DNA of 6,442 nt from a candidate division CSSED10-310 bacterium (GTDB taxonomy: Bacteria > CSSED10-310 > JAFGDC01): NCBI GenBank assembly GCA_016932295.1, contig JAFGDC010000534.1, forward strand, positions 1-6,442, written 5' to 3'. The position numbers were made by a program, and so were the translations under genes. Positions 6,066 through 6,442 of the stretch are shown here, one piece after another (within the stretch, counting starts at the first letter, position 1; each line of letters starts with the position of its first letter). The notes beneath the pieces were generated by a model. The model made no database searches, was not told the origin of the DNA, and saw only the letters and a program-made list of their open reading frames with translations.

Positions 6066-6442
6066 TCACTCGAATCCGTCCCGGCCTGTTGCGCCTGCAT
6101 CGAGCGTACGAACGTAGCGAAGACCATCGGGTTCAACGGCGATGATGTGCACGGTGGAGTTACCACTGGCCACGGGTGGCCTGCGGTAGTCGAACCCCAT
6201 GATGCCGTGGAGCAGCACCTTGACGACGATGGCATGAGTGACGATGACGATATTTCCGGCGGGATATCGAGTTGCCCAGTGCATCAACCGTGGCAAGGCA
6301 CGTTCATGGACCACCCTGGCCGACTCTCCTCCGTCCGGAGGAACATGGTCGAAATCCTCCTTCAACAGGCGGAATGAAGCGGGTGCCGTCAGCTCGATTT
6401 CCGACACGCGCCGACCCTCATACAATCCCAGGCGGCGAGCCA
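6066..6442 (-). CDS. Histidine phosphatase (phosphoglycerate mutase-like) family protein, N-terminus cut by window edge
   Basis: The last 124 residues of a protein entering from the right edge are visible and end at TGA 6068-6066. The fragment contains the late motifs of the histidine phosphatase superfamily. These are PPDGGES (34-40 of the visible part, whose Glu39 is the usual acid/base position), a helix (ARVVHERALPRLMHWATRYP), IVIVTHAIVVKVLL with His69 as the second catalytic-site histidine, and NSTVHIIAVEPDG (94-106) as the closing strand region. The RHG motif carrying the phosphorylated histidine should lie upstream of the window. In family members this fold dephosphorylates small metabolites or proteins. 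The substrate cannot be told from this part. A TTG codon at 6425 could pose as a start, but the frame stays open upstream and family length demands more sequence. It is transcribed in the same direction as the operon but lies about 500 bases away, so it is probably a separate unit. Confidence 0.85.
   Translation of the reverse strand, partial: ARRLGLYEGRRVSEIELTAPASFRLLKEDFDHVPPDGGESARVVHERALPRLMHWATRYPAGNIVIVTHAIVVKVLLHGIMGFDYRRPPVASGNSTVHIIAVEPDGLRYVRTLDAGATGRDGFE

Noticed and set aside
5388..6377. Long plus-strand reading frame of 329 codons across the intergenic region and antisense to the phosphatase
   Set aside because: It runs antisense through recognisable phosphatase and operon coding sequence. 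Its translation is rich in His, Arg and Pro with no motif or ribosome binding site. It is a by-product of GC-rich sequence.

Overview
The window comes from a moderately GC-rich Gram-negative-type bacterium. All genes I can support lie on the minus strand. The exported multidomain C13 (caspase-fold) peptidase and the DUF6754-like protein have a style I associate from memory with poorly cultured lineages such as Eisenbacteria, Latescibacteria, Zixibacteria, Fermentibacteria or Chloroflexi-type genomes. That placement is only a guess, because nothing here is a phylogenetic marker.

Read in the direction of transcription, from high to low coordinates, the layout is as follows. (1) 6442-6066 holds the C-terminal part of a histidine phosphatase (phosphoglycerate mutase-like) gene cut by the right edge. 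(2) 6065-5562 is about 500 bp with no convincing gene. It contains a weak cysteine-containing small ORF and two short direct repeats. (3) 5561-2005 is a tight four-gene operon of membrane proteins: a 6-TM protein, a protein with a large extracytoplasmic domain between two TM helices, a second 6-TM protein, and a DUF6754-like protein with a signal peptide, an FnIII-like domain, a TM helix, a conserved cytoplasmic domain and a last TM helix. The junctions are a 4-bp ATGA overlap, a 2-bp gap and a 10-bp gap, each with a Shine-Dalgarno sequence placed at the end of the preceding gene. (4) 1995-1963 is a GC-rich hairpin that ends the operon. (5) 1960-1932 is a plausible promoter beginning right at the hairpin. 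(6) 1880-1 is a large secreted C13-family cysteine peptidase with catalytic His260 and Cys302, an EF-hand-like calcium loop, an Ig-like domain and an FnIII domain, running off the left edge.

The four-gene operon is the most interesting object. Its members have no function I can name, yet the gene order, the coupled starts and the complementary topologies suggest one envelope complex. That complex would have two multi-spanning subunits, one outward-facing alpha/beta-like domain and one inward-facing domain. The peptidase has its own promoter and is most simply an independent exported protein. A functional tie to the operon is possible but not shown.
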